A stretch of DNA of 64,000 bases from Staphylococcus sp. KG4-3 (GCF_033597815.2 NZ_CP166245.1:1-64000); one strand, 5' to 3'; positions 44,254 through 55,647 are shown, counted from the stretch's first letter. Notes: a model not told the origin generated them from the letters alone. Numbers and translations are program-made.

Positions 44254-45387
44254 TTAGTATGTTCTAATTGGTAAAATAAGTTGAGTAACTGAGTCATCAT
44301 CTTTTGGTTTTAAAATAAATGGCTTCATAGTTCCGAAAAATTCTATTTCCACTTCATCGTTATCAATGGCTTTAAGTGCATCCATCATATATTTTGAATT
44401 GAAAGAAATTTTTAAGTTACCACCATCTACATTACTTGCTTTAACTTCTTCATTCACAGTACCTATTTCTGGAGATGTCGAAGATAATTCTACTAATTCA
44501 TTACCTGTGCTTAATTTTATTACATTATTTCCGCCTTCACGCGCTAATAATGATGCACGATCAATTGCATGATAGAACTCACCGTTATCAATGCCTAACT
44601 TAATTTCGTAATTCTCTGGGAATAAACGAGATGTATCAGGATAATGACCTTCTAATAAACGTGAAATAAAGTTTACATTACCTACTTTGAAAAGTACTTG
44701 ATTAGATGCAAAGAAAATGTCGATATCGTCTTCGTTGTCAGACATAATTTTATTTAATTCAGACAATGCCTTACCTGGAATGATGACATTTTTATTTTCA
44801 GAATCGTCTTCTAACGCTACTTTTCTCACAGCCAGGCGGTGTGAATCTGTAGCTGTGCATATTAATTCATTATCTTGTATAAGCCAGTTGACACCAGTTA
44901 GTACTGGGCGTGTTTCTGAGGTGGACACTGCGAAATTCGTTTGTGCTATCACGTTTTTAAGTACTTTAACTGACAATTGAATTGCATCATCACGAGAAAC
45001 TTGTGGTAATAATGGGTATTGATCAGGATCTAAACCACTTAAGTTAAATTCAGAATGACCAGATGTTATTAATGTTTGGAATTGTTCATTGGTAGACAAT
45101 TTAACTTCTTTACCTGGTAATTTTTTAATAATATCTACAAAGAAACGACCAGGAAGTACCACTGAGCCAGTTTCTGCAATTTCAATAATAGTTTCACCAT
45201 CAACTTGTTTAGGTATAGTGATTTCTATTGATATTTCTGAATCCGATCCAGTAAGTATTACTTCGTTATTTTTAACTTCAATTTTTATACCAGTTAAGAT
45301 TGGTAATGTTGTTCTTGGTGAGATGGCTTTTAACGTGTCATTTAATTGATTAATAAAATAATCTCTTCTAATTGTGAATTCCATCAT
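44254..45387 (-). CDS. dnaN: DNA polymerase III beta sliding clamp
   Basis: The 377-residue clamp consists of three repeated domains that dimerise into a ring around DNA and tether polymerases. It follows the S. aureus protein almost throughout (for example SRTTLPILTGIK-type start, GRFFVDIIKKLPGK, C-terminal LILPIRTY). Two ATGs stand at the start; the first is used, as in S. aureus. The gene follows dnaA after a 242-bp gap containing DnaA boxes. Confidence 0.97.
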   Translation of the reverse strand: MMEFTIRRDYFINQLNDTLKAISPRTTLPILTGIKIEVKNNEVILTGSDSEISIEITIPKQVDGETIIEIAETGSVVLPGRFFVDIIKKLPGKEVKLSTNEQFQTLITSGHSEFNLSGLDPDQYPLLPQVSRDDAIQLSVKVLKNVIAQTNFAVSTSETRPVLTGVNWLIQDNELICTATDSHRLAVRKVALEDDSENKNVIIPGKALSELNKIMSDNEDDIDIFFASNQVLFKVGNVNFISRLLEGHYPDTSRLFPENYEIKLGIDNGEFYHAIDRASLLAREGGNNVIKLSTGNELVELSSTSPEIGTVNEEVKASNVDGGNLKISFNSKYMMDALKAIDNDEVEIEFFGTMKPFILKPKDDDSVTQLILPIRTY

Positions 45388-45629
45388 ATTAAACTCCTTC
45401 CAGTCGTTTATATATTAAATTATATAGGTTTTAAAACAGTAGTAATAGTAGTAGGGCTTGTGGATTAGGGGATAACTCAAATTTAAGTGATGGCGTCACC
45501 CTTTCAAAGGTGTGGATAACTTGTGCACAGTGTGTATGACTTTTACACATTATCCACAATTCACAAAAATAGTTCCATCATGTTATTCCTCAAATAAACT
45601 ACAATAAAACTGTTATAGTACAGAATGTT
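45388..45629. other. oriC: dnaA-dnaN intergenic part of oriC
   Basis: Perfect DnaA boxes lie at 45511-45519 (minus) and 45550-45558 (plus), with degenerate copies near 45459 and 45470. This is the downstream box cluster of a bipartite Bacillota origin, and it overlaps the dnaN promoter region. Confidence 0.8.
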
Positions 45630-46997
45630 TTACTGATTTCTTATTTCTTTTTCTAAATTTTCAACTTCTTGCTTAAAAGTTGGATCATTTTGTATATCTT
45701 TTACGATTTTTTCGTGTGCATGAATAACAGTAGTATGATCACGTCCACCAAATTCTTCGCCAATTTTAGGAAGTGAAAAATCTGTTAGTTCACGAGAAAG
45801 ATACATCGCAATTTGTCTAGGATAAGCAATTGATTTTGTACGTTTTTTTGCGCTAAAGTCTTCAATTTTCACACTATAGTATTGGCCGACAATTTTTTGA
45901 ATATCTTGTATGGTGATCTTTTTAGATTTAGGTGCTTGAATAATATCTTTCAACGCTGCAGCTGTTAATTCAGTTGTAATAGGTTGACCTTGTAATTTCG
46001 AAAATGCTAATACACGAGTTAACGCACCTTCAAGTTCACGAATATTTGACTGAATTTGATTTGCGATATAGGTAAGTGCTTCAGTCGGAATATCTAAGTT
46101 TTCTTCGCCAATTTTTTTCTGTAAAATTGCCATTCTTGTTTCATAATCAGGCGGCGTAATGTCAACAATTAGTCCCCATTCAAAACGTGAACGTAGTCGA
46201 TCTTCAAGTTTAGCAATTTCTTTAGGTGGTCTATCACTGGAAATAACAATTTGCTTATTTGCTTGATGTAATTCATTAAACGTATGGAAGAATTCTTCCT
46301 GTGTTTGTTCTTTATTTTGAATAAATTGAATATCATCAATGAGAAGTACATCAATATTACGATATTTTTCTCTAAAACGTTCAGTCTTATTATCTCGGAT
46401 AGATTTAATAAATTCATTGGTAAATTTTTCACTTGAAGTATAAATAACTTTAGCATCAGGATTGTTTGCTAATACATAATGTCCGATCGCATGCATCAAA
46501 TGGGTTTTACCTAAACCAACGCCACCATAAATAAATAATGGATTGTATGCTTGTGCAGGCGCTTCAGCAACTGCAAGGCTTGCTGCGTGAGGAAATCTGT
46601 TGCCAGGTCCAATAACAAATGTTTCAAATGTATTATGTGTATTGAATTGTTCTCCGCCAATAGCAGCTTCATCTACTCCAGGTGTATATTCTTTTTTGAA
46701 TTGCTCAGCCTCATTAGTTTCTTGATTTTTACTTGGATTTAAGTTTTCCAATTCATCTTCTGTATAGAAAACAGGCATAATTTCATGACCAATTGCTTCG
46801 TATAAGGCACTTTGAACAATTTCAACGTAATTCGATTTTAACCAATTAGCAACAAAAGGATCATCTATAACTACAATGGCTTCATTGTTTTGTAGTTGAT
46901 AAAGTTTCGTATCTTTAAGAAAAGTTTGATAGCTAGGATAACTAACTTTTTCTTGAGCTAAGGTTAGAACTCTTTCCCAAATTTCTTTTTCTGACAT
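45630..46997 (-). CDS. dnaA: Chromosomal replication initiator DnaA
   Basis: DnaA binds its boxes at oriC and melts the origin. The ATG at 46997 ([10 protein letters not shown]) has GGAG 9 nt upstream and matches S. aureus; five extra codons to 47012 are open. The domains are the N-terminal helicase-interacting domain (1-80), a variable linker, the AAA+ domain with Walker [11 protein letters not shown] and Walker B LLIDDIQF, and domain IV with [11 protein letters not shown] for box recognition. Length is 455 residues. Confidence 0.98.
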   Translation of the reverse strand: MSEKEIWERVLTLAQEKVSYPSYQTFLKDTKLYQLQNNEAIVVIDDPFVANWLKSNYVEIVQSALYEAIGHEIMPVFYTEDELENLNPSKNQETNEAEQFKKEYTPGVDEAAIGGEQFNTHNTFETFVIGPGNRFPHAASLAVAEAPAQAYNPLFIYGGVGLGKTHLMHAIGHYVLANNPDAKVIYTSSEKFTNEFIKSIRDNKTERFREKYRNIDVLLIDDIQFIQNKEQTQEEFFHTFNELHQANKQIVISSDRPPKEIAKLEDRLRSRFEWGLIVDITPPDYETRMAILQKKIGEENLDIPTEALTYIANQIQSNIRELEGALTRVLAFSKLQGQPITTELTAAALKDIIQAPKSKKITIQDIQKIVGQYYSVKIEDFSAKKRTKSIAYPRQIAMYLSRELTDFSLPKIGEEFGGRDHTTVIHAHEKIVKDIQNDPTFKQEVENLEKEIRNQ

Positions 46998-47012
46998 AAT
47001 AACTAACTCCAA

Positions 47013-47731
47013 CTTTCGTAAATTTTAAAAGTTATACACAAAAGTAACAAGTGTAATTAAAAAGAATCACAGCCTGTTGATAATTATCCACAAGTTACAC
47101 ACAATCGGTGGATAACTAATCTAGTTCTATGATTTATACACAGACTTTTACAATATAATTTAATAAATTAAACCCTGTATCTATCAATATCTACACGACT
47201 TATCCACACAATTATACTTTTTAACATGAACCTCTGTCAAATGGGTGTGAATATGTTGTTAAATTGTATGGAATCCTGTGAATAATATATATTTTATCCA
47301 CAAATATGTATCGTACCACTGTGTATAAGTGGATAACTTTAAGGAATAAACAGTATATCAAATTTTTAGCGTTTTGTGGGCTTGGGAAATAATTTATAAA
47401 ATATGTATGAAAAATGTATAATGGAAATTAGGGATAAATGGTTATGTATAAAAGGGGAGTATGATACAATTCAACAACAATATTGAAGTGATAGTTGTTA
47501 AGTTTCTTCAATATAAATAGTAAAAGAAATAGTATTATTGCTCTGAAGCTATTTTAAAAGAGTCACTCAAATTGATACTTGCTTTATAAAATATATTTTG
47601 TTATATTGTAGTAGTTGCTTGAATTATGACTAGAAATTAATAACAGTTAAATCAAGACTTAAAGGCAGAAACGTATATTAATTTATCTATTATAATAGTA
47701 TAGAACCGAATAAAGATGGAGGTGTTTTTGC
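47013..47731. other. oriC: Replication origin oriC, main part
   Basis: Between divergent dnaA and rpmH lie perfect DnaA boxes TTATCCACA at 47084-47092, 47200-47208 and 47294-47302, and one-mismatch boxes at 47107-47115 and 47328-47336, all flanked by AT-rich sequence. Strand bias also switches here: genes to the left mostly read left and genes to the right mostly read right. The rpmH promoter (TATAAT near 47691) is at the right end. The exact unwinding element cannot be fixed by eye. Confidence 0.9.
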
Positions 47732-47869
47732 ATGGTAAAACGTACTTATCAACCAAATAAACGTAAACATAGTAAAGTTCATGGTTTCAGAAAACGCATG
47801 AGCACAAAAAATGGTCGTAAAGTCTTGGCGCGTCGTCGTCGTAAAGGCCGTAAAGTATTATCAGCATAA
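47732..47869 (+). CDS. rpmH: 50S ribosomal protein L34
   Basis: This 45-residue, very basic protein reads [20 protein letters not shown] at the start and ends GRKVLSA, the complete L34 sequence. GGAGGTG lies 10 nt before the ATG. It begins the rpmH-rnpA cluster next to oriC and is followed by a terminator. Confidence 0.98.
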
Positions 47870-47891
47870 GATCACTGACTCATCAGTGGTC
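47870..47891 (+). terminator. Terminator after rpmH
   Basis: GATCACTGA and TCAGTGGTC pair around CTCA and are followed by eight T, directly after the rpmH stop. Readthrough to rnpA may be partial. Confidence 0.9.
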
Positions 47892-48018
47892 TTTTTTTTG
47901 GTTTTAATTTAGCAAAATGATTAGTGAATACGCTGAATTTAATTGCTGTTTTAAGACAATTATAGATATATAACATATATATATGAATATATGTAATGAA
48001 TAGATAAGTGAGTGATGT

Positions 48019-48366
48019 TTGGTGGAGAAAGCGTACCGAATTAAAAAGAATAGTGATTTTCAATTCATTTATAAAAAAGGGAAATCAGTAGCTAATAAAC
48101 AGTTTGTAGTATATACAAAAGTTAATAAAGAGCTAGAACATTTTCGATTAGGTATTAGTGTTTCTAAAAAGTTGGGTAATGCAGTTGTTAGAAATCGGAT
48201 TAAGAGAGCGATTAGAGAAAACTTTAAAGTTCATAAGGAAAATATTATACCAATAGAAATTATTGTAATTGCAAGGCAACCAGCAAAACATATGGACACT
48301 TTACAAATACAGTCTAGCTTAGAACATGTTTTGAAAATAGCGAAAGTTTTTAATAAGCGTATTTAG
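48019..48366 (+). CDS. rnpA: Ribonuclease P protein component
   Basis: RnpA (115 residues) assists RNase P RNA in maturing the 5' ends of tRNAs. The RNR motif region RLGISVSKKLGNAVVRNRIKR is complete. The start is TTG at 48019 or GTG at 48022; no in-frame ATG is available, and staphylococcal RnpA commonly starts at such a codon. No strong ribosome site is visible. Confidence 0.95.
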   Translation: MVEKAYRIKKNSDFQFIYKKGKSVANKQFVVYTKVNKELEHFRLGISVSKKLGNAVVRNRIKRAIRENFKVHKENIIPIEIIVIARQPAKHMDTLQIQSSLEHVLKIAKVFNKRI

Positions 48367-48540
48367 GCAGGGCAGGGGAAGCTAAAATAAGACTGAAGTA
48401 AGACTGACATCAGACAAACCTTAGGCTAACTTTTGATGTATTTTTAAATTTTTCGAAACAATATGTTCGCTTTTTAATAGGAAAGTCTTTAAAATATTAT
48501 AATGACAAAAAATGAGTTCAACAAGGAGGCGAGATGGATG

Positions 48541-49920
48541 ATGGATTTAGATACGATAACGAGTATATCCACGCCAATGGGTGAAGGGGCAATAGGAATC
48601 GTACGTTTATCTGGTATTGATTCAGTAGAAATTGCAGATAAGTTATTTAAGGGTAAAGAAAAGCTTGAAGATGTGGCATCTCATACCATTAATTATGGTC
48701 ATATAATTGATCCTGAATCAAATGAAGTAGTAGAAGAAGTTATGGTCAGTGTATTAAGAGCACCTAAAACTTTTACAAGAGAAGATATTGTTGAAATAAA
48801 CTGTCATGGCGGTATTTTGACAATAAATAGGATATTAGAATTAACAATGACATATGGTGCTCGTATGGCAGAACCGGGTGAATACACAAAACGTGCGTTT
48901 TTAAATGGTCGTATTGATTTATCTCAAGCCGAAGCAGTTATGGATTTTATTCGTTCTAAGACCGATCGCGCATCTAAAGTTGCAATGAATCAAATAGAAG
49001 GTCGTTTAAGTGATATGATTAAACGACAGCGACAATCCATTCTCGAAATTCTCGCACAAGTTGAAGTTAATATAGATTATCCAGAATATGATGATGTAGA
49101 AGATGCTACAACAGAAGTCTTATTGGATAAATCTAATAAAATTAAAACTGAAATTAATAAATTACTTGATACAGGTACGCAAGGTAAGATTATGAGAGAA
49201 GGCTTAGCTACAGTAATAGTCGGTAAACCAAATGTAGGTAAATCATCTATGCTTAATAATCTTATTCAAGATAACAAGGCTATAGTGACCGAAGTACCTG
49301 GAACAACAAGAGATACATTAGAAGAATACGTTAATGTAAGAGGCGTGCCATTAAGGCTTGTAGACACAGCTGGAATACGTGAGACTGAAGATATTGTAGA
49401 ACGTATTGGTGTAGAGCGTTCTAGAAAAGCACTTGGCGAAGCTGATTTAATCTTATTTGTACTTAATTATAATGAGCGATTAACTGAAGAAGACCGTAAA
49501 TTATACGAAGTTATTAAAAACGAAGATGCCATTGTCATCGTAAATAAGATGGACTTAGACAAACAATTAGATTTAGATGAAGTTAAAGAAATGATTGGCG
49601 ATATGCCGTTGATACAAACGTCTATGTTAAAACAAGAAGGCATTGACCAATTAGAAATACAAATCAGAGATTTATTCTTTGGTGGCGATGTTCAAAACCA
49701 AGATATGACATATGTATCGAATTCAAGGCATATCTCGTTACTGAAACAGGCAAGAAATACAATTCAAGATGCTATAGACGCAGCAGAAACAGGCATACCA
49801 ATGGATATGATACAGATAGACTTAACTAGAACTTGGGAAATTTTAGGTGAAATTATCGGAGAATCTGCAAGTGATGAATTGATTGATCAATTATTTAGTC
49901 AATTCTGCTTAGGAAAATAA
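48541..49920 (+). CDS. mnmE: tRNA modification GTPase MnmE
   Basis: MnmE with MnmG installs the cmnm5 group on uridine 34 of several tRNAs. From [10 protein letters not shown] the protein is 459 residues, the family size. It has the N-terminal formyl-THF-binding domain, a G domain with GKPNVGKSS (P-loop), DTAG and NKMD motifs, and the C-terminal CLGK with the essential Cys. AGGAGG at 48524 serves either ATG 48538 or 48541; the latter is kept for homology. The frame extends to 48502 without support. mnmG follows 15 bp downstream. Confidence 0.97.
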   Translation: MDLDTITSISTPMGEGAIGIVRLSGIDSVEIADKLFKGKEKLEDVASHTINYGHIIDPESNEVVEEVMVSVLRAPKTFTREDIVEINCHGGILTINRILELTMTYGARMAEPGEYTKRAFLNGRIDLSQAEAVMDFIRSKTDRASKVAMNQIEGRLSDMIKRQRQSILEILAQVEVNIDYPEYDDVEDATTEVLLDKSNKIKTEINKLLDTGTQGKIMREGLATVIVGKPNVGKSSMLNNLIQDNKAIVTEVPGTTRDTLEEYVNVRGVPLRLVDTAGIRETEDIVERIGVERSRKALGEADLILFVLNYNERLTEEDRKLYEVIKNEDAIVIVNKMDLDKQLDLDEVKEMIGDMPLIQTSMLKQEGIDQLEIQIRDLFFGGDVQNQDMTYVSNSRHISLLKQARNTIQDAIDAAETGIPMDMIQIDLTRTWEILGEIIGESASDELIDQLFSQFCLGK

Positions 49921-49935
49921 TAAGGAGGAAAAATT

Positions 49936-51813
49936 ATGGCTCAAGAATATGATGTAATAGTAATAGGAGCCGGGCATGCTGGTATTGAGGCAGGACTTGC
50001 CTCAGCGAGACGTGGTGCCAAAACGTTAATGTTAACAATTAACCTAGATAACATTGCGTTTATGCCATGTAACCCATCAGTTGGTGGCCCAGCAAAAGGT
50101 ATTGTTGTACGTGAAATTGACGCATTAGGCGGTCAAATGGCCAAGACAATTGATAAAACACACATTCAAATGCGCATGTTAAATACTGGTAAAGGACCAG
50201 CAGTTAGAGCTTTGCGTGCTCAAGCTGATAAAGTGTTATATCAACAAGAAATGAAGAAAGTTATTGAAGATGAAGACAACCTTGATATTATGCAAGGTAT
50301 GGTAGACGATTTAATTATTGAAGACGATGTAATTAAAGGTGTGCGTACTAATATTGGAACAGAATACTGGGCAGAGGCAGTAATCATCACAACAGGTACG
50401 TTTTTACGTGGAGAGATTATACTAGGAAACATGAAGTATTCTAGTGGTCCAAACCACCAATTACCGTCTATTTCACTTGCTGATAACTTAAGAGGACTTG
50501 GATTTGATGTAGTTAGATTCAAAACAGGAACACCACCACGTGTTAATGCAAAAACAATTGATTACTCTAAAACAGAAATTCAACCAGGTGATGACGTGGG
50601 TAGAGCATTTAGTTTTGAAACAACAGAGTATATTTTAGATCAATTACCATGTTGGTTAACGTATACAAATGGTGATACACACCAAGTAATTGATGATAAT
50701 TTACATTTATCAGCTATGTACTCAGGTATGATTAAAGGTACTGGTCCAAGATACTGTCCTTCAATTGAAGATAAGTTTGTTCGTTTCAATGATAAACCGC
50801 GTCATCAGTTATTCTTAGAACCAGAAGGTAGAAATACAAATGAAGTTTATGTTCAAGGTTTATCAACAAGTTTACCAGAACATGTCCAACGTCAAATGCT
50901 AGAAACTATTCCTGGCTTAGAAAAAGCGGACATGATGCGTGCAGGTTACGCAATTGAATACGATGCGCTAGTACCTACACAATTATGGCCAACACTTGAA
51001 ACTAAAAAAATAAAAAACTTATATACAGCTGGTCAAATTAATGGGACTTCTGGTTATGAAGAAGCGGCCGGCCAAGGTATTATGGCAGGTATTAATGCAG
51101 CAGCCAGAGTTCAAGGTAAAGAAGAAGTCATATTAAGTCGTTCTGATGCTTATATCGGTGTACTTATAGATGACCTTATTACTAAAGGTACGAATGAACC
51201 TTATCGTTTATTAACTTCTCGTGCAGAATATCGTTTACTGTTAAGACATGACAATGCTGATTTACGTTTAACAGACTTAGGTTATGAATTAGGTATGGTT
51301 TCTGAAGAACGTTATGCACGCTTCAATGAAAAACGCGACATGATTAAAGCAGAACAAGAACGTCTACAGGGCATTCGTGTTAAACCAAATGAACGTGTAC
51401 AAGCAATTATTGAAGCACAAGGCGGTTCACGTCTAAAAGATGGTATATTAGCTTTAGAATTACTACGCCGTCCAGAAATGACATATGATTTAATCCTTGA
51501 AATCTTAGATGAATCACATCAATTACCTTCAGATGTTGAAGAACAAGTTGAAATTCAAACAAAATATGAAGGATATATCAATAAGTCATTACAACAAGTT
51601 GAAAAAGTTAAACGTATGGAAGAGAAGAAAATTCCAGAGGATTTAGACTATAGCAAAGTAGATAGTTTAGCTACGGAAGCAAGAGAAAAATTAGCAGAAG
51701 TTAAGCCTTTAAATATTGCGCAAGCTTCTCGTATTTCAGGTGTGAATCCAGCCGATATTTCAATCTTACTTGTATTTCTTGAACAAGGTAAAATTCAAAG
51801 GGTGAATAATTAA
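49936..51813 (+). CDS. mnmG: tRNA uridine-34 modification enzyme MnmG
   Basis: MnmG (GidA, 625 residues) is the FAD-binding partner of MnmE. The Rossmann motif GAGHAGIEA (about 12-20), the [11 protein letters not shown] loop with a redox-active Cys and the NAD-binding region are present, and the C-terminal helical MnmE-binding domain ends [18 protein letters not shown] precedes the ATG. rsmG starts 1 bp after its stop. Confidence 0.98.
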   Translation: MAQEYDVIVIGAGHAGIEAGLASARRGAKTLMLTINLDNIAFMPCNPSVGGPAKGIVVREIDALGGQMAKTIDKTHIQMRMLNTGKGPAVRALRAQADKVLYQQEMKKVIEDEDNLDIMQGMVDDLIIEDDVIKGVRTNIGTEYWAEAVIITTGTFLRGEIILGNMKYSSGPNHQLPSISLADNLRGLGFDVVRFKTGTPPRVNAKTIDYSKTEIQPGDDVGRAFSFETTEYILDQLPCWLTYTNGDTHQVIDDNLHLSAMYSGMIKGTGPRYCPSIEDKFVRFNDKPRHQLFLEPEGRNTNEVYVQGLSTSLPEHVQRQMLETIPGLEKADMMRAGYAIEYDALVPTQLWPTLETKKIKNLYTAGQINGTSGYEEAAGQGIMAGINAAARVQGKEEVILSRSDAYIGVLIDDLITKGTNEPYRLLTSRAEYRLLLRHDNADLRLTDLGYELGMVSEERYARFNEKRDMIKAEQERLQGIRVKPNERVQAIIEAQGGSRLKDGILALELLRRPEMTYDLILEILDESHQLPSDVEEQVEIQTKYEGYINKSLQQVEKVKRMEEKKIPEDLDYSKVDSLATEAREKLAEVKPLNIAQASRISGVNPADISILLVFLEQGKIQRVNN

Positions 51814-51814
51814 A

Positions 51815-52534
51815 ATGAGTGTAACATGGTTAACTAAGCAACTCAGTACACATGGAATTGAACTTTCAGACAAACAACAACAACAGTTTCAAACGTATTA
51901 TCAAATGCTTGTAGAGTGGAATGAAAAAATGAATCTGACAAGTATTACAGAGGAACATGAAGTATATTTGAAACATTTTTATGATTCAATTGCGGCTAGT
52001 TTTTATACGGATTTAACTAAAGAATTAACAATATGTGACATAGGTGCTGGTGCTGGTTTTCCTAGCATTCCTTTAAAAATTATTTTTCCAAATTTAAAAG
52101 TTACGATTGTAGATTCATTGAATAAGCGAATACATTTTTTAAACCAACTGGCAGATGCTTTAGATTTAGAGCGTGTTAGTTTTGTACATGATCGTGCTGA
52201 AACATTTGGCAAGGGAGTCTACAGGGAGTCTTATGATATTGTGACTGCACGTGCAGTTGCAAGACTTTCGGTATTGAGTGAATTGTGTATTCCATTAGTT
52301 AAAAAGGGTGGGCAATTTATTGCTTTAAAATCTTCTAAAGGTGAAGAAGAATTGGAAGAAGCACGTTTTGGTATAGGTGTCCTAGGTGGTAAAGTTTTGG
52401 ATACCATTTCATACGAATTACCTGAAAACGCAGGTGAAAGACAGATGATTATCATTGATAAAAGAAGTCAAACACCTAAGAAATATCCAAGAAAACCAGG
52501 AACGCCGAATAAGTCACCGTTACTTGAAAAATAG
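51815..52534 (+). CDS. rsmG: 16S rRNA guanine-527 N7-methyltransferase
   Basis: RsmG (GidB, 239 residues) methylates G527 of 16S rRNA using SAM; its loss gives low-level streptomycin resistance. The SAM-binding motif [15 protein letters not shown] (about 72-86) and ARAVARL are present. It is tightly linked to mnmG, and noc follows after 46 bp. Confidence 0.97.
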   Translation: MSVTWLTKQLSTHGIELSDKQQQQFQTYYQMLVEWNEKMNLTSITEEHEVYLKHFYDSIAASFYTDLTKELTICDIGAGAGFPSIPLKIIFPNLKVTIVDSLNKRIHFLNQLADALDLERVSFVHDRAETFGKGVYRESYDIVTARAVARLSVLSELCIPLVKKGGQFIALKSSKGEEELEEARFGIGVLGGKVLDTISYELPENAGERQMIIIDKRSQTPKKYPRKPGTPNKSPLLEK

Positions 52535-52580
52535 AAAGAATTCAATTCAATACAATTAATTTAGAGGGAGCGCATAATAA

Positions 52581-53417
52581 ATGAAGAAACCTTTTTCTAA
52601 ATTATTTGGTTTAAAGAACAAAGATGACATTGTTGGTTATATTGAAGAGGATCATAATAACGTTGAATCTATTCATACCGAACGCATTGTGCCAAACCGT
52701 TATCAACCGAGACAAGTATTTGAGCCAAATAAGATTAAAGAACTCGCAGAATCTATAGAAGAACATGGTTTGCTACAACCGATTGTAGTACGTCCAATCG
52801 AAGAAGATATGTTTGAAATCATCGCAGGTGAACGTAGATTTAGAGCGTTACAAACACTCAATAAAACACATGCGGAAGTAATTATCAGATATTTAGATGA
52901 TGAAGAAACGGCTGTAGTAGCTTTAATTGAAAATATTCAACGTGAAAATCTATCTGTTATAGAAGAAGCGGAAGCATATAAGAAGCTATTAGATATTGGT
53001 GATACCACGCAGAGTGAATTGGCCAAAAGTGTTGGTAAAAGCCAAAGTTTTATAGCAAATAAATTAAGACTATTAAAACTAGCGCCTAAAGTAATAGAGC
53101 GTCTACGCGAAGGTAAGATTACAGAGCGTCACGCACGTGCGATGTTAAGTTTATCAGAAGAAGATCAAGTTGACTTGGTCGAAACAGTTATTAGCCAAAA
53201 ACTAAATGTTAAACAAACAGAAGCACGAGTTAAACAAAAACTTGGTCCTGAAAAAGTTAAAGCCCGTAGATTTGAGTTTGAAAAAGACTTAACTGATGCT
53301 CGTGAAGCAGTTGGTCAAAGCTTAGAGTCTATTGAAAAAAGTGGTATTAAATTCGAACATCAAGCTAAAGATCACGATGATTACTATGAAATTAAAATAA
53401 AATTATATAAATATTAG
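52581..53417 (+). CDS. noc: Nucleoid occlusion protein Noc
   Basis: Noc (278 residues) is a ParB-family CTP-binding protein that prevents division over the nucleoid and in S. aureus also restrains initiation. The N-terminal amphipathic membrane-targeting stretch (MKKPFSKLFG), the CTP-binding motifs GERRFRA and ENIQRENL, the DNA-binding helix-turn-helix (QSELAKSVGKSQSFIANKLR) and the C-terminal dimerisation domain are seen. GAGGGAG precedes the ATG. Confidence 0.93.
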   Translation: MKKPFSKLFGLKNKDDIVGYIEEDHNNVESIHTERIVPNRYQPRQVFEPNKIKELAESIEEHGLLQPIVVRPIEEDMFEIIAGERRFRALQTLNKTHAEVIIRYLDDEETAVVALIENIQRENLSVIEEAEAYKKLLDIGDTTQSELAKSVGKSQSFIANKLRLLKLAPKVIERLREGKITERHARAMLSLSEEDQVDLVETVISQKLNVKQTEARVKQKLGPEKVKARRFEFEKDLTDAREAVGQSLESIEKSGIKFEHQAKDHDDYYEIKIKLYKY

Positions 53418-53423
53418 ATTTAT

Positions 53424-53789
53424 AAAGTTCGAGACAAATGGATGTCTCGAACTCAAAATGTCGACAAAGCCTCCGACTTTGTTGGCATTTTTTTGTGCAC
53501 ACTTTCCGCGGGCTCTGGGTTAGCCTGTAGTCTTCGGCAGTGTTCTTCCCATAGGAGTCGGTCCAAGTCACTGCCAATATTATACTGAAAAGATTATTAT
53601 ATATAAATTAAACAGTGGTGGTGTTATTAATGTTGAATAAATCAATTGATAAAAGAGCCAACTTCGTTTTGAAAGACCACTGCTGTTTTGAAAAATAACT
53701 ATACAACTATAAATAAACAAATCTTAGACGAACTATAACCTAAGATTCGTCTGGGTTCCGAGGTCGAGACATCATTTGTCTCGACTTTT
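53424..53789. repeat. Possible MITE-like element with inverted hairpin ends
   Basis: Two hairpins lie in inverted orientation: GTTCGAGAC-AAATGGAT-GTCTCGAAC at 53427-53452 and GTCGAGAC-ATCATTT-GTCTCGAC at 53763-53785. The reverse complement of the second, with flanks, matches the first over about 30 bp with a few differences, so they act as terminal inverted repeats around 310 bp. Inside are a noc terminator (53457-53489) and a GC-rich block at about 53505-53575 (containing CCGCGGGCTCTGGGTTAGCC) unlike its surroundings. A 22-codon ORF at 53630-53698 is too short to call. No transposase is present. Confidence 0.45.
53457..53489 (+). terminator. noc terminator
   Basis: AATGTCGACAAAG and CTTTGTTGGCATT pair with two G-T contacts around a short loop, followed by seven T. 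Confidence 0.85.
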
Positions 53790-54036
53790 AACTATTTATT
53801 GATTGCATTTATATTAGTAGTATTCATGGGTGTGTGTAGTCCGATTAATTTCAGCATAATTTTACGATAATCGAAAACTAACTATGTAGTTATCTTTGTT
53901 AAATAGGATAATCAATTGAAAAAATTAAGTGAACATTGATTGTCCTTCATATAATAATATTATCAATTTCTATGAAACAAATTAGAATAAAACATTAATG
54001 GAACATTGTGAAAAAATACTATTTATGATTAAATTA

Positions 54037-54050
54037 AGAAAACGCTTTCA
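54037..54050. promoter_or_regulatory. cre-like site in the cstA leader
   Basis: AGAAAACGCTTTCA differs from the CcpA consensus TGWAARCGYTWNCW at the first position only. It lies 26 bp before the cstA ATG, where bound CcpA would block transcription. Confidence 0.65.
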
Positions 54051-54075
54051 CGTTATCTTAAGGGGGAATGGTAAC

Positions 54076-55533
54076 ATGATCACATTTATAGTTTCTATTA
54101 TTATACTTATTATTGGGTATTTCACTTATGGGAAATATATCGATAAAATGTTCGGAACAAAAGAAGAGAGGCCTACACCAGCGTATCATCAAAGGGATAA
54201 TGTAGATTATTTACCTATGAAAACATCATCTAATTCACTGATTCAATTATTGAATATTGCAGGAGTTGGTCCTATATTTGGTCCGATTATGGGGGCTTTA
54301 TATGGCCCAGTAGCATTTATTTGGATTGTTTTTGGCTGTATATTTGCAGGTGCAGTACATGATTATTTAACTGGAATGATTTCGATAAGAAACAAAGGGG
54401 CACATTTACCTGAACTTGCAGGTAAATTTTTGGGACAAGTTATGAAACATTTCGTTAATATATTTTCAATTTTATTATTGTTGTTAACAGGTACAGTTTT
54501 TGTAACAAGCCCAGCCTTACTTTTACATAATTTAATGGATGGTCGTATTGCTCTAGGTATTATTATATTTGTTATTTTTTTATATTATGTACTTTCTACA
54601 ATTTTACCAATAGATAAAATAATTGGCCGTATATATCCAATATTTGGTGCTTTACTCTTAGTGAGTGCAGTAGGCATTGGGTTCCGTCTTATTCAAACAG
54701 GTGCTCCTATTCCTGAGTTAAGTTTAAAGAATATGCATCCTGATGGCGCATCTATTTTTCCATTATTATTCTTTACTATTACTTGTGGCGCATTATCTGG
54801 TTTTCATGCGACACAAACACCTATTATTTCAAGAACAACTAATAAGGAAAAGAATGGTCGTTTCATTTTTTACGGTATGATGATTGCAGAAGGTATTATT
54901 GCAATGATATGGGCAGCAGCTGGAATGAGTCTATTTAATGGCTATAATGGCTTAAATGATGTGTTAGCGCGTGGTGAAGCGGCGCTAGTAGTTAGTCAAG
55001 CTTCGCATCTATTATTAGGTTCTGTCTTCGGTACAATTGCTGTATTAGGCGTTATCATACTACCGATAACAAGTGGGGATACATCTTTTCGTAGTGCAAG
55101 AATGATTATTGCAGATTATTTGAATTATGGACAGCGCAGTATTGTAAAAAGAATTATAGTTGCTGCACCATTATTTGTTATAAGTTTTGGATTAACACAA
55201 GTTGACTTCACAGTTTTATGGCGTTATTTCTCTTGGGCTAACCAGACAACTGCTGTAGTGGCATTGTGGGTAGGCGCCATGTATTTATTAATAGCGAAAA
55301 AGAACTTCTGGGTTGCAGCTATACCAGCTGTATTTATGACATGGAATATATTCACTTATATTTTAAGTCAGAAAATTGGTTTAGGCTTAGACCTTAATTT
55401 GAGCTATATACTCGCATTTGTGCTGACCATATTATGGGTTGCTTACTTTGGTTATCAATATAAGAAAATTGCTACCGGCGCTCAATTTGAATTAGATCAT
55501 CCTGTTCCATATCAACAACAACAGGTAACTTGA
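54076..55533 (+). CDS. cstA: CstA-family carbon starvation/peptide transporter
   Basis: From the ATG at 54076 (GGGGGAATGGTAAC upstream) the protein is 485 residues with about 14 hydrophobic helices. Twenty-six further upstream codons are open but cover the cre site and lack a ribosome site. The CstA family signature VGPIFGPIMGALYGPVAF lies near residue 66, and SGFHATQTP is also typical. E. coli CstA is longer (about 700 residues) and takes up peptides and pyruvate under starvation; shorter Gram-positive members like this one are common. The cre site supports induction on loss of preferred sugars. The substrate is not determined. Confidence 0.85.
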   Translation: MITFIVSIIILIIGYFTYGKYIDKMFGTKEERPTPAYHQRDNVDYLPMKTSSNSLIQLLNIAGVGPIFGPIMGALYGPVAFIWIVFGCIFAGAVHDYLTGMISIRNKGAHLPELAGKFLGQVMKHFVNIFSILLLLLTGTVFVTSPALLLHNLMDGRIALGIIIFVIFLYYVLSTILPIDKIIGRIYPIFGALLLVSAVGIGFRLIQTGAPIPELSLKNMHPDGASIFPLLFFTITCGALSGFHATQTPIISRTTNKEKNGRFIFYGMMIAEGIIAMIWAAAGMSLFNGYNGLNDVLARGEAALVVSQASHLLLGSVFGTIAVLGVIILPITSGDTSFRSARMIIADYLNYGQRSIVKRIIVAAPLFVISFGLTQVDFTVLWRYFSWANQTTAVVALWVGAMYLLIAKKNFWVAAIPAVFMTWNIFTYILSQKIGLGLDLNLSYILAFVLTILWVAYFGYQYKKIATGAQFELDHPVPYQQQQVT

Positions 55534-55647
55534 TACTAATAAAAAATTATTTGTTATAAAAAGAGAGTATATTTTTAATTCTTGCTTTTTCTAATATTCA
55601 ACTATTTATAAAAAATTATCTAATTTATAAAAAATCTGCAAAACGCC

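Noticed and set aside
47872..48063. 63-codon minus-strand ORF next to rpmH
   Set aside because: It overlaps the rpmH terminator and the rnpA start, with no ribosome site.
53630..53698. 22-codon ORF inside the hairpin-bounded element
   Set aside because: Too short, no clear ribosome site and no recognisable similarity to a transposase end.
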